Shown here: in pieces, positions 15,091 through 23,581 of the stretch
Layout of the letters: every line of letters starts with the position of its first letter
How positions within the stretch are numbered: the stretch's first letter is position 1
Assembly (NCBI GenBank): GCA_035296565.1
Contig: DATHAQ010000058.1
Location: 23,589 to 87,588 of the forward strand
Direction: 5' to 3'
From: JACCZR01 sp035296565
GTDB lineage: Bacteria; Actinomycetota; Thermoleophilia; Solirubrobacterales; Thermoleophilaceae
Length of the DNA: 64,000 bases
Position numbers and translations under genes: made by a program
Notes under the pieces: generated by a model
What the model was told of the DNA's origin: nothing
Database searches by the model: none
The model's input: the letters and a program-made list of their open reading frames with translations, nothing else

Positions 15091-15255
15091 GAAATCGCTC
15101 AGGAGGCTGAGGGCCTTGAAAAGGTGGGTAGCGGTGTCGCCCAGGAGCGGCTCAGCCCCGGGCGCAAAGGCCCCGGACGGGCGGGCGCCGGACGCGCCCC
15201 CCAAAACTGCTCAGGAGGCTGACGAGTTTCTGGAGACGGGCGCCGGTGTCCCCCA
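15091..15255 (+). repeat. Two diverged copies of a ~53-bp element
   Basis: Copy 1 (15091-15143) and copy 2 (15203-15255) share an identical 14-mer GCTCAGGAGGCTGA and about two thirds of the remaining positions, 112 bp apart. The core contains the inverted repeat CTCAG/CTGAG. Both could encode similar peptides (AQEAE/AQEAD...G-S/A-GV) but in different frames, so no intact ORF. The rest of the gap 15056-15276 shows nothing else. Confidence 0.45.
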
Positions 15256-15276
15256 CAGCCGGGCTGTTGGCAAGCC

Positions 15277-16452
<1,176 letters not shown>

Positions 16453-16493
16453 GGGAGTTGCTCCTCGTTAGGCGGGGGCCGGCCCGGCCATCC

Positions 16494-16513
16494 CGATTGA
16501 TTCGTCAGTCAAG
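16494..16513 (-). promoter_or_regulatory. TetR-type dyad upstream of acyl-CoA dehydrogenase
   Basis: The reverse strand reads TTGACTGACGAATCAA, a dyad with half-sites TGACTGA and (inverted) CGATTGA. It looks like operators of FadR/PsrA-type TetR regulators of acyl-CoA metabolism (TGAnTGAn...nTCAnTCA). It sits ~42 bp before the start codon. A second palindrome, CTTCCCGGGAAG, is at 16515-16526. Confidence 0.35.
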
Positions 16514-16645
16514 TCTTCCCGGGAAGGGTACCGGCTTCTTCCACCATGCGCCAATCGACGTCGCGACCTCGCTCTACGACCGGCTTTCCACGGTGGCGGG
16601 CTGGAAGCCGGCGTGGCGGCCGACCTGGTCGATGAGCTCGGCTGA

Positions 16646-17140
16646 TCAGCCCCCGTCGAGATGGAGGTCCAACAGCTCGACGTCGAGGATCCGGCCCAGC
16701 TTCTCGCCGCAGCGGCGCTGGGTGCCGAAGCAATGAAAGCCGAGCGACGCGAACAGGGCTGCGCTCGCCGGGTTGCCCTCGGCGATCCGCGCCACCAGCA
16801 CACCGAGTCCCGCCTCCCGGGCCCGCTCGATCAGCGCTCGCATCAGCGCACGCCCCACGCCCTCGCCCTGACTTGTCTCGCTCACATAGACCGAGACCTC
16901 GGCGGTGCGCGCATAGGCGCCGCGCTCCGACCACGGGCTCAGCGCCGCCCAGCCGGCCACCGAGCCATCCTCGTCGGCCACGAGCACGGGGTGGCGCACG
17001 AGGTCCCGCCCGATGAGCCAGGCGTCGTCGCGCCCCACGAGGTAAGGCTCTGTGTCGAAGGTCGCCGTGCCGTGCAGGACGTGCTCGTTGAGGATGCCGA
17101 ACACGCCCTCCAGGTCGCTCTTGCGGGCGTCGCGGATCAC
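16646..17140 (-). CDS. GNAT acetyltransferase, phosphinothricin/methionine-sulfoximine type
   Basis: 164 aa, GTG start. IRDARKSDLEGVFGILNEHV and ATFDTEP match the N-terminus of the Pat/YncA subgroup; SVYVSETSQGEGVGRALM contains the acetyl-CoA pyrophosphate loop (Q-x-x-G-x-G/A); GFHCFGTQRRCGEKLGR is the C-terminal lid. Acetylates a small amine, possibly an amino-acid analogue. Lies 3 bp downstream of a tiny membrane-protein gene, so they are probably co-transcribed. Confidence 0.85.
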   Translation of the reverse strand: MIRDARKSDLEGVFGILNEHVLHGTATFDTEPYLVGRDDAWLIGRDLVRHPVLVADEDGSVAGWAALSPWSERGAYARTAEVSVYVSETSQGEGVGRALMRALIERAREAGLGVLVARIAEGNPASAALFASLGFHCFGTQRRCGEKLGRILDVELLDLHLDGG

Positions 17141-17143
17141 CGC

Positions 17144-17278
17144 TCAGAGGGCGAAGCGCAGGGCGAAGTAGATGCCCGCACCCAGCGCGAGGACGACGAA
17201 GACGAGCAGCCCGATCTGGTCCTGGTGGAGTGCGGGCCGGCTCGGGGCGAAGGTGGGCCGGCGAAGCCGCTTCCACAT
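17144..17278 (-). CDS. Single-span membrane microprotein (44 aa)
   Basis: The reverse-strand ATG 17278 to TGA 17144 encodes MWKRLRRPTFAPSRPALHQ, then one hydrophobic segment (IGLLVFVVLALGAGIYFAL) and a short RFAL tail. Third positions are G/C-rich and a TAGAGT hexamer is 8 nt upstream. The basic N-terminus favours N-in topology. Followed after 3 bp by the GNAT gene. Function unknown. Confidence 0.65.
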   Translation of the reverse strand: MWKRLRRPTFAPSRPALHQDQIGLLVFVVLALGAGIYFALRFAL

Positions 17279-17286
17279 GCCGTCAG

Positions 17287-17292
17287 ACTCTA
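17287..17292 (-). promoter_or_regulatory. Leaderless-type -10 hexamer TAGAGT
   Basis: TAGAGT on the reverse strand, 8 nt before ATG 17278 of the microprotein; it lies in the 20-bp gap shared with the divergent gene starting at 17299. Confidence 0.4.
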
Positions 17293-17298
17293 GGCCCG

Positions 17299-17727
17299 AT
17301 GGAGTTCGGAACCGTCCTCATCCTGATCTGCGCGGTGGGCGCCCTGGTGGCGGTGATCAGCTTCTGGGGCACTGGCGACATCTACAAGGGCCTCGGCCGC
17401 ACCGGCGGGCTCGCGCTCGACGAGCCCGAGACGCGCCCCCAGCCCAAGCCGGGCAGCGCCGCCGCCGGCGCCGAGGCACAGGAGGAGCTGCGCCAGCTGC
17501 TGGAGGCCAAGTCCGCCCGCCGCGAGCGCCGCGGCCAGGCGCCGCTGGACGTGGAGGCCGAGATGGACGCGCTGACCCGGCCGGCCTCCACTCCGCGCGA
17601 CGCTGCGCTGCGCGAGGAGGTCCGCCAGCTGGTCCTCGCGCGCAACGAGCGCCGGGCCCGGCAGGGCAAGCCGCCCCTCGACGTCGAGGCCGAAGTCGAG
17701 CGGCAATTGAGCGAACTCGGCGCCTGA
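17299..17727 (+). CDS. Membrane-anchored protein with two charged repeats
   Basis: 142 aa. One N-terminal transmembrane helix (TVLILICAVGALVAVISFW), then a cytoplasmic tail with two related units, LEAKSARRERRGQAPLDVE and LARNERRARQGKPPLDVE, each followed by AE-acidic residues. The repeat R-x-x-R-(Q/R)-G-(Q/K)-x-PLDVEAE looks like a ligand- or subunit-binding linear motif. No enzyme motif. A SHOCT-like short helical module is a possibility because of the PLDVEAE ending, but this is not certain. Function unknown. Confidence 0.7.
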   Translation: MEFGTVLILICAVGALVAVISFWGTGDIYKGLGRTGGLALDEPETRPQPKPGSAAAGAEAQEELRQLLEAKSARRERRGQAPLDVEAEMDALTRPASTPRDAALREEVRQLVLARNERRARQGKPPLDVEAEVERQLSELGA

Positions 17728-17732
17728 TCGGG

Positions 17733-17740
17733 TATACAAG
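17733..17740 (+). promoter_or_regulatory. -10 element TATACAAG
   Basis: An AT-rich island in very GC-rich DNA, ending 7 nt before ATG 17748; leaderless arrangement. Confidence 0.45.
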
Positions 17741-17747
17741 CGCTGCA

Positions 17748-18089
17748 ATGGCCGACCGTCGCATCGAGTTGGACGAGCTCCTCGTCCGTCCCGGGACCTA
17801 CCTGAACCCCCAGACCGAGGTGCTCGTCGTCGTCGACGACTCCTCGTCGATCGACGGCGAGATCTTCAACCTGGAGGAGTTCGAGGGAGCGGACTGGGTG
17901 GTCATCTCCGACGAGGTGCCGGTCGAGGACTCCGAGCGCGACGAGCTGCTCGAGGACTTCCAGGCCCAGTACGCCGGGGGCGACCCCCGTCAGCGGGGCT
18001 CGGAGGCCGTGAACGGCGACGAGGACGATGACGTCGACGACGAGCCACCACCCCCCACACCGCTCGAAGAGGGCGAAGACATCGGCTAG
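17748..18089 (+). CDS. Acidic conserved hypothetical protein
   Basis: 113 aa. Starts MADRRIELDELLVRPGTYLNPQTEV, then a run of beta-prone residues (VLVVVDDSSSID, WVVISDEVPV) and a very acidic, proline-containing tail (DEDDDVDDEPPPPTP). No cysteines, no membrane segment. I recall similarly opening short proteins (VxPGTYxNPQTEVxVVVDDS) in Thermoleophilia but no assigned function. It precedes the CAX gene by 8 bp and is probably in the same transcript. Confidence 0.7.
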   Translation: MADRRIELDELLVRPGTYLNPQTEVLVVVDDSSSIDGEIFNLEEFEGADWVVISDEVPVEDSERDELLEDFQAQYAGGDPRQRGSEAVNGDEDDDVDDEPPPPTPLEEGEDIG

Positions 18090-18097
18090 AGACCTCT

Positions 18098-19180
18098 TTG
18101 CGCCCGGTCTACTACCTCGGGATCTTCATCCCGGTCGCAGTGGTGCTGGAGCTGGTCCACGCGTCGCCGGTCGTGGTCTTCTTGACCGCGGCGCTCGGTG
18201 TGGTCCCCACGGCGGCGGCCATGGGGGAGGCCACCGAGGTGATCGCCGCCAAGACCGGCCCGGGCATCGGCGGCTTCCTCAACGTGACCTTCGGCAACGC
18301 GCCGGAGCTGATCATCGCCTTCTTCGCCCTGCTCGAGGGCCTGCAGGAGGTGGTCAAGGCCTCGCTGGTGGGCTCGATCATCGGGAACGTACTGCTGGTG
18401 CTGGGTGCCTCGATGCTGGTGGGCGGCGCCCGGCGCGACAAGCAGGTCTTCAGCGCCACCGCGGCCAACGCCCAGTCGGCGATGCTGCTGCTCGCGCTGG
18501 CCGCGCTCATCCTGCCCGCGGCCTTCCAGCTCATCCACGGCGGCGGCCTGCCCGCCATAGGCGAGGAGCGGGTGAACTTCGGCAGCGACCTGGAGAAGGT
18601 CTCGCTGGGAGTGGCGGTCGTCCTGCTTCTCACCTACATCGCGGGGCTGGTGTTCTCGCTGCGCACTCACCGGCGGGTGTTCAACCCCTACGAGGAACAG
18701 GAGGAGCACGAGGAGTCTGGCTGGACCATGCGCCGCGCGGTGATCCAGCTCGCAGTGGCCGCGGTGCTCGTCGGCATCATGAGCGAGGTGCTGGTGGGCT
18801 CGGTCTCCGAGGCCTCAGAGAAGATCGGCCTGTCCGAGTTCTTCGTCGGCGTGTTCGTGGTGGCGATCGTCGGCAACGCGGCCGAGCACTGGGTCGCGGT
18901 GCTGGCCGCATCCAAGGACAAGATGGACCTGTCGGTGAACATCGCGATCGGCTCGAGCGCCCAGATCGCGCTCTTCGTGGCGCCGGTGCTGGTCCTGCTC
19001 TCGTTCGTGGTCGGGCCCAATCCGCTGGCCCTGGTCTTCAACGGCTACGAAATCGCGGCGCTGCTGTTCGCCGTTCTCATCGCCAACTTCACCACGCAGG
19101 AGGGCGAGAGCAATTGGTTCGAGGGGCTGCAGCTCGTGGCGCTCTACGCCGTGGTTGGCTTGGTCTTCTTCTTCGCGTGA
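18098..19180 (+). CDS. cax: Ca2+/cation:H+ antiporter (CAX family)
   Basis: 360 aa, TTG start. About 11 hydrophobic segments in two homologous halves. The alpha repeats are TFGNAPELIIAFFALLEG in the first half and IVGNAAEHWVAVLAASKD in the second, the hallmark GNA(P/A)E(L/H) motifs with the ion-binding glutamates. An acidic loop EEQEEHEESGW separates the halves, as in other CAX proteins. Exports Ca2+ in exchange for protons across the cytoplasmic membrane. Confidence 0.92.
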   Translation: MRPVYYLGIFIPVAVVLELVHASPVVVFLTAALGVVPTAAAMGEATEVIAAKTGPGIGGFLNVTFGNAPELIIAFFALLEGLQEVVKASLVGSIIGNVLLVLGASMLVGGARRDKQVFSATAANAQSAMLLLALAALILPAAFQLIHGGGLPAIGEERVNFGSDLEKVSLGVAVVLLLTYIAGLVFSLRTHRRVFNPYEEQEEHEESGWTMRRAVIQLAVAAVLVGIMSEVLVGSVSEASEKIGLSEFFVGVFVVAIVGNAAEHWVAVLAASKDKMDLSVNIAIGSSAQIALFVAPVLVLLSFVVGPNPLALVFNGYEIAALLFAVLIANFTTQEGESNWFEGLQLVALYAVVGLVFFFA

Positions 19181-19193
19181 CCCCAGGCCCTCG

Positions 19194-20018
19194 CTAGAGG
19201 CGCGCGGCGATGGCGTCGGCCAGGCGCCGCGCCGCGCCCTCGTCCTGGCCCAGGAACAGCGACGGCTCGGTCAGCTCCAGCTCGAGCACCAGCCCCGGCG
19301 GCACGACGTCCACGCGCGCGTAGAGCAGCTCGCCGAAGCGCTCGGTCACCCAGGCGTTAACCGCCTCGGCAACCTCGCGCTCGGTCTCGCTCGGCTCGCG
19401 GGGGGTGATGTGCTCGAACGCGAACAGGCCCTCGACCGGCGCGGCCTCCCGCGGCAACAGCGGGCCCTTGCGAAAAGCGTGCGAGAAGGAGCCGTCCAGG
19501 AACACGAGCCCGGTCTCGCCGTGCTCGTCCACGCCCTCCAGGTAGGGCTGGGCCATCGCGGTGCGGCCGCTTTCACGGATCGACGCGGCCAGGGCGGCGG
19601 CCTCACGGGCCGAGCCGAAGCGCCCGGTGTCGCGGGCGCCGGCCGACTCGGTCGGCTTCACCACGACCTCACCGTCGAGCTTGGGGATCTCGTCGAACCA
19701 GGTGGGCACCACCCCCAGCCCGGCCTCGCCCAGTTCGGCGAGGTAGCGCTTGTCGGTGTTCCAGCGCAGCACCCGCGCCGGGTTGTGCAACCGCGGCACC
19801 GATTCCGCCCAGGCCAGGAAGCGGTCGCGCCTTCCCACGTAGTCCCAGGTCGAGCGCACCACCGTCAGATCGAAGGCGCGCCAGTCCACCGCGGGGTCGT
19901 CCCAGACGGTGGGCTCGGCGTCGATGCCCAGAGCTGCGAGCGGCTGGAGCACCCGGCGCTCGTCCTCGTCGAGCACGGGCAGCTCCAAGCAGGTGGCCAG
20001 CGCGACGCGCGGGCTCAT
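19194..20018 (-). CDS. ATP-grasp domain protein
   Basis: 274 aa, ATG overlapping the terC stop as ATGA. N-terminal pre-ATP-grasp domain (PRVALATCLELPVLDEDE; LTVVRSTWDYVGRRDRF), then the ATP-binding lysine in EVVVKPTESAGARDTGRF, AQPYLEGVDEHGETGLVFL and the metal-binding (Y)ARVDVVPPGLVLELELTEPSLFL where D, E and E coordinate Mg2+. Catalyses formation of an amide/thioester via acyl phosphate; partner substrates unknown. Similar to single ATP-grasp ligases found with TerC, and coupling to terC argues for a shared role in metal stress or cell-surface modification. Confidence 0.8.
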   Translation of the reverse strand: MSPRVALATCLELPVLDEDERRVLQPLAALGIDAEPTVWDDPAVDWRAFDLTVVRSTWDYVGRRDRFLAWAESVPRLHNPARVLRWNTDKRYLAELGEAGLGVVPTWFDEIPKLDGEVVVKPTESAGARDTGRFGSAREAAALAASIRESGRTAMAQPYLEGVDEHGETGLVFLDGSFSHAFRKGPLLPREAAPVEGLFAFEHITPREPSETEREVAEAVNAWVTERFGELLYARVDVVPPGLVLELELTEPSLFLGQDEGAARRLADAIAARL

Positions 20019-20986
20019 TGGTTGCTCGGCATGGCGCCCTGGTGCATCGCGTCGATGCGTTCCTGGTGCTTCTCCTCTGCGTCGGGGTCGCGGCGGTCCG
20101 CGACGATCGAGGCCCCGATCCCGATGGCGAATGCGACGGCGATCACCGCGAGGCTCGCCTCCGGCCCCACCTTGAACACCCCCTCGATCAGCAGCTTCAC
20201 TCCGACCAGGCCGAGCACGATCGCGATCGTCTGATCGAGGTATCGGAAGCGCGCGATCAGCGACTCGACGAGCACGAACAGCGCCCGCAGGCCCAGGAGG
20301 GCGAAGACGTTGCCCATCCAGATCAGGAACGAGTCCTGGGTGATGGCGAAGGCGGCCGGGATCGAGTCGATCGCGAACGCGAGGTCGGCGAAGACGATGG
20401 CGGTGAGCGTCAGGAACACCGGCGTCACGTAACGCCGGCCCTGAAGCTTGACGAACCACTTGTTCTCGTGGAAGTCGGAGGTGACGGGGAAGAACCTGCG
20501 CACGAGGCGCACCATCGGGTTCTTGTCGGGGTCGACGTTGTCGTCGACCCCGCGGAGGATCCGGTAGGCGAGGAAGAGCAGCGCCGCGCCGAGGATGTAG
20601 ATCACGAAGTGGAACTGCTCGATCAGCGCTACGCCCACGAGGATGAACACGCCACGAAGCGCAAGCGCGGCGATGATGCCCCAGAACAGCAGCCGCGGCC
20701 GGTTCTCGTAGGGAATTCCGAAGTACGCGAAGAGGAGGAGGAAGACGAACAGGTTGTCGAGCGACAGCGAGCGCTCGATCAGGTAGACCGTCGTGTACAC
20801 GAGGCCGCGGTCCGAGTTCTCCGCCAGGGCGAGCACCACGCCGGCCACGAGGGCGAGGACCAGCCAGCCCACCGACCAGGTGGCCGACTCCTTGAAGCTC
20901 GGCTCGCGCCCGCGGGCGAAGAAGTGGAGGTCGAGCCAGAGGAACGCCAGCAGCGCGACGATCAGGATCGGCAGCTGGAGCTCCAC
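20015..20986 (-). CDS. terC: TerC-family integral membrane protein
   Basis: 323 aa from GTG 20986, chosen because TATGGT lies exactly 7 nt upstream (ATG 20998 is the alternative). Seven to nine transmembrane helices with the two acidic metal-binding motifs ERSLSLDNLFVF and FADLAFAIDSIPAAFAIT, the TerC (Alx/YkoY) signature. TerC proteins export Mn2+ or support tellurite resistance and metalation of secreted proteins. The C-terminal cytoplasmic tail is charged (DRRDPDAEEKHQERID). Translationally coupled to the ATP-grasp gene. Confidence 0.92.
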   Translation of the reverse strand: MELQLPILIVALLAFLWLDLHFFARGREPSFKESATWSVGWLVLALVAGVVLALAENSDRGLVYTTVYLIERSLSLDNLFVFLLLFAYFGIPYENRPRLLFWGIIAALALRGVFILVGVALIEQFHFVIYILGAALLFLAYRILRGVDDNVDPDKNPMVRLVRRFFPVTSDFHENKWFVKLQGRRYVTPVFLTLTAIVFADLAFAIDSIPAAFAITQDSFLIWMGNVFALLGLRALFVLVESLIARFRYLDQTIAIVLGLVGVKLLIEGVFKVGPEASLAVIAVAFAIGIGASIVADRRDPDAEEKHQERIDAMHQGAMPSNQ

Positions 20987-20993
20987 TGCGGGG

Positions 20994-20999
20994 ACCATA
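20994..20999 (-). promoter_or_regulatory. Leaderless-type -10 hexamer TATGGT (terC)
   Basis: TATGGT ends 7 nt before GTG 20986. It shares two bases with the opposite-strand TAGAGT at 20998-21003. Confidence 0.5.
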
Positions 21000-21003
21000 G
21001 AGT
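20998..21003 (+). promoter_or_regulatory. Leaderless-type -10 hexamer TAGAGT (aldo/keto reductase)
   Basis: TAGAGT ends 7 nt before ATG 21011, mirror-imaging the terC promoter. Confidence 0.5.
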
Positions 21004-21010
21004 GGCGAAC

Positions 21011-22147
21011 ATGCTCGGCCACGCAGCCTTGGGCGCCTGGAGCGGCGGGCGCTATCTGCACTTCGGCGAGGCGATCGACGAGGAGCGCCTGGCGGCGCTG
21101 CTGCGCCCCGACGAGCGCCTTCGCACGGTGCTCACGGCCGACGTCTACGGCCAGGGCGAGGGCGACCGCATCGTGGGCCGCGCGCTCGAGGGCATCCCGC
21201 GGGACGAGTTCTCCCTGGTGGGCGCGATCGGCCACGACTTCTACGAGGGCGAGCGCGAGGGTCCCCGCGGATACCCGCGCTTCACCGACCCGCGCTTGCG
21301 CGGCCCCGGCGGATACCGCGACTACGTGCGCACCGCCGTGCAACGCAGCCTGGAGCGCTGCGGGGTCGAGCGCTTCGACGTTCTCCTTCTCCACAACCCC
21401 GACCGCCGTGGCTTCGAGAGCCCGGAGGTCTGGGAGGCCTTGCGCGAGGTGCGCGACGAGGGGCTTGCGGACGCGCTGGGCGTGGCCCCCGGCCCGGCCA
21501 ACGGCTTCGTGCTCGACCTGATCGGCTGCCTGGAGCGCTACGGCGATCTCATCGACTGGGCCATGGTGATCCTCGGGCCGCTGGAGCCCTGGCCGGGCGA
21601 GCTCGTGCTCGACGCGTGCGCGGAGCGGGACGTCTCGGTGGTCACCCGGGTGGTGGACTACGGCGGGCTGTTCTGGGACGACGTGCTTCCCGGCCACGTG
21701 CTCGGGCGCGCCGACCACCGTTCGTTCCGCCCCGAGGGGTGGATCGAGCGCGGCCGCGAGAAGCTCGAGCGGATGCGTCCGCTGGCCGAGGGCCATGGGC
21801 TCACCCCGATGCAGCTGGCCTGCCAGTGGAACCTGGCCCACGCCCCGGTCCGCTGCGTGGTGCCCACGCTGATCCAGGAGGATGGGCCCCACGCCCGCAC
21901 GATCGAGAGCAAGCGCGCCGAGCTGGTGGCGCTTCCAGCCGAGGTGGCCCTCTCGGGCGCCGAGGTCGACGAGCTGCGCGCCATCGGCGACAACACCGGC
22001 TCGATGACGCTCAAGGGCGCCTCACCCGAGCACGAGGGCGAGGAGCGGCCCGACCGCTGGGACCTTGACGCAGGGCACGCGGAACTGGCCGCCCGCCACG
22101 GGATCGACCCGGCGACCGACCTTCGCAAGCTCACCGCCCGGCTCTAG
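21011..22147 (+). CDS. Aldo/keto reductase family protein
   Basis: 378 aa from ATG 21011 (GTG 21002 also in frame; the TAGAGT spacing favours 21011). TIM-barrel AKR features: LTADVYGQGEGDRIVGRALEG carries the catalytic Asp/Tyr pair, RSLERCGVERFDVLLLHNPD the His strand, and GLTPMQLACQWNLAH plus VPTLIQ the NADPH-binding end. The C-terminal 60 residues (DNTGSMTLKGASPEHEGEE, RPDRWDLDAGHAELAARHG) exceed the family norm. Reduces or oxidises a carbonyl with NADP(H); substrate unknown. Confidence 0.85.
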   Translation: MLGHAALGAWSGGRYLHFGEAIDEERLAALLRPDERLRTVLTADVYGQGEGDRIVGRALEGIPRDEFSLVGAIGHDFYEGEREGPRGYPRFTDPRLRGPGGYRDYVRTAVQRSLERCGVERFDVLLLHNPDRRGFESPEVWEALREVRDEGLADALGVAPGPANGFVLDLIGCLERYGDLIDWAMVILGPLEPWPGELVLDACAERDVSVVTRVVDYGGLFWDDVLPGHVLGRADHRSFRPEGWIERGREKLERMRPLAEGHGLTPMQLACQWNLAHAPVRCVVPTLIQEDGPHARTIESKRAELVALPAEVALSGAEVDELRAIGDNTGSMTLKGASPEHEGEERPDRWDLDAGHAELAARHGIDPATDLRKLTARL

Positions 22148-22176
22148 TCCCGCGTCCGTGAGGGGCCCCACAACGG

Positions 22177-22344
22177 ATGACCGGCCTTCGGTGGCGCGGT
22201 GGACCCAGCTGTGTTCTAGTGCAGGTAACCGGGACCCGCACTGGCCGGAGCCGGCGCCCGCGGCTGGCGACTTGGGCGCGGCGGCTCGCCATCCCCGCCG
22301 TCTGCGGCGACCCGCGCGAGGTGCGCGCGAAGGCGAGGCTCTAG
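22177..22344 (+). CDS. Possible small ORF (55 aa), weak
   Basis: The gap between the aldo/keto reductase and the lipoprotein contains an ATG frame of 56 codons whose second half has high G/C third positions (RRLAIPAVCGDPREVRAKARL) and ends in a TAG sharing CTAG with the convergent lipoprotein gene. Basic, one Cys, no motif and no good ribosome-binding site. May be chance in GC-rich DNA. Confidence 0.2.
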   Translation: MTGLRWRGGPSCVLVQVTGTRTGRSRRPRLATWARRLAIPAVCGDPREVRAKARL

Positions 22345-23510
22345 CGCAGCAACTCTGAGCAGCGTTGCAGCGCCGCGGTGTCCTGCGGGTCCGCCTTGTC
22401 CAGGCAGTCGGCGTAGCGCTGGAAGATCTCGGCCTCGCCGCCGCTGCCGCCGCTGCCCTGCGGCGCCTGGGGGACCTGCTGCTGGGGAGACTGTGGCGTG
22501 CCGGGCGAGCCGCCCGTGCCCGCGCCGCCCTGGCCCGCGCCGCCCTGGCCCGCGCCGCCCTGGCCCGCACCGCCCTGGCCCGCCCCGCCCTGGCCGAGCG
22601 CGCCGCCCAGCCCGAGCGCCCCCGCGCCGCCGAGCTGCTTGGTCAGGTCGGACAACGGACGCGACTGCGCCGGGGCCTCGATGCGCTGCGGCTTGCCCAC
22701 GTCGCGGAACTCGACGGTGAGCTCGAGCGAGCCGCCCTCGATGCCCTGGGCCTGCTGGCGGTCGCCCTCGGGCACGGAGACCTGAACGTTCGTGGAGAGC
22801 CGACGAATGCGCTCGTCCTCGGTGCCGACGTAGACGTCGAAGGTCGGGTTGCGGACCACCTGGGCGATCTTGTCGAGCGTGGCCTGCGGCAGCGGCTTGG
22901 GCACGGCGGCGCCGGCCCCCAGGCTCTTGCCGGCGCGCGCGACGAAGCGGTTGAGATCCCCGACCATGCGCCTGACGTCGAGCCGGCCCGACAGGTGCTT
23001 GGTCTCCACCCCGGCGACCTCCTCCTCGCCCTCATCCTTCGCACTGGTGATCCACGAGCGCGGGTTGACGCCCGCGCCCTTGACCTTGTTGCGGCGGTCG
23101 CGGCCGCCCTGGAAGGCGTCGTTGGCCTGCTTGACCTGGCTGCGCGGCACCTCGTAGAAACCCCCCTGGAACTTGATGAAGGCCCGGTCGCCGACCGAGA
23201 CCCGGCCGGTGTCGATGGAGGCCCCGCCGCCCTCCACGGCGACCTTCAGGTCGATGTCGAAGTCCGGCGGCTTGCCCTTCTCCGAACGGTAGGGGCCGCT
23301 GGCGCGGATCCGGATCGGGCGCTCGAGCTGCGGGACGCCGCGGATGCGAATCGTGCTGTCGAGGTCGATGTCGGCGCTGTCGAGCGACTTGTCGAACGCC
23401 CGGTCGAGCAGCCCGGTGACCTCGTCCTGGTCATCGCCGCCGCCGCAGCCCGCGACGAGCAGGCCACAAGCCACGACAAGTGCGGTGCAGAGGAGGCCGA
23501 GCGCGCGCAA
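22341..23510 (-). CDS. Lipoprotein (LppX/LprG-like) with Gly-Gln repeat tail
   Basis: 389 aa from TTG 23510: MRALGLLCTALVVACGLLV then lipobox VAGC. Body of beta-strand-rich sequence of the LppX/LprG type (FDKSLDSADIDLDSTIRIRG; GDRAFIKFQGGFYEVP; KHLSGRLDVRRMVGDLNRF; LSTNVQVSVP), the fold that shuttles lipids in actinobacterial envelopes. Then a repeat of GAGQG, five 15-bp tandem units (22513-22580), and a C-terminal EIFQRYADCLDKADPQDT helix with two Cys. Anchored on the outer face of the membrane. The repeat region is length-variable by nature. Ends at a CTAG shared with the opposite strand. Confidence 0.8.
   Translation of the reverse strand: MRALGLLCTALVVACGLLVAGCGGGDDQDEVTGLLDRAFDKSLDSADIDLDSTIRIRGVPQLERPIRIRASGPYRSEKGKPPDFDIDLKVAVEGGGASIDTGRVSVGDRAFIKFQGGFYEVPRSQVKQANDAFQGGRDRRNKVKGAGVNPRSWITSAKDEGEEEVAGVETKHLSGRLDVRRMVGDLNRFVARAGKSLGAGAAVPKPLPQATLDKIAQVVRNPTFDVYVGTEDERIRRLSTNVQVSVPEGDRQQAQGIEGGSLELTVEFRDVGKPQRIEAPAQSRPLSDLTKQLGGAGALGLGGALGQGGAGQGGAGQGGAGQGGAGQGGAGTGGSPGTPQSPQQQVPQAPQGSGGSGGEAEIFQRYADCLDKADPQDTAALQRCSELLR
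22513..22590. repeat. 15-bp in-frame tandem repeat (GAGQG) in lipoprotein
   Basis: Five near-identical 15-bp units (CCCTGGCCCGCGCCG type on the forward strand) encode Gly-Ala-Gly-Gln-Gly repeats, followed by degenerate units. Confidence 0.7.
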
Positions 23511-23519
23511 CGAAGGCGG

Positions 23520-23525
23520 AGCGTA
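23520..23525 (-). promoter_or_regulatory. -10 hexamer TACGCT (lipoprotein)
   Basis: TACGCT ends 9 nt before TTG 23510. All four TTG-start genes with such a hexamer in this window have 9-nt spacing. Confidence 0.4.
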
Positions 23526-23581
23526 GTGAAAGCGACCGCCCACCACGCAACTTCCGAACCCCCCGTGCGTTGACAGCCCAG

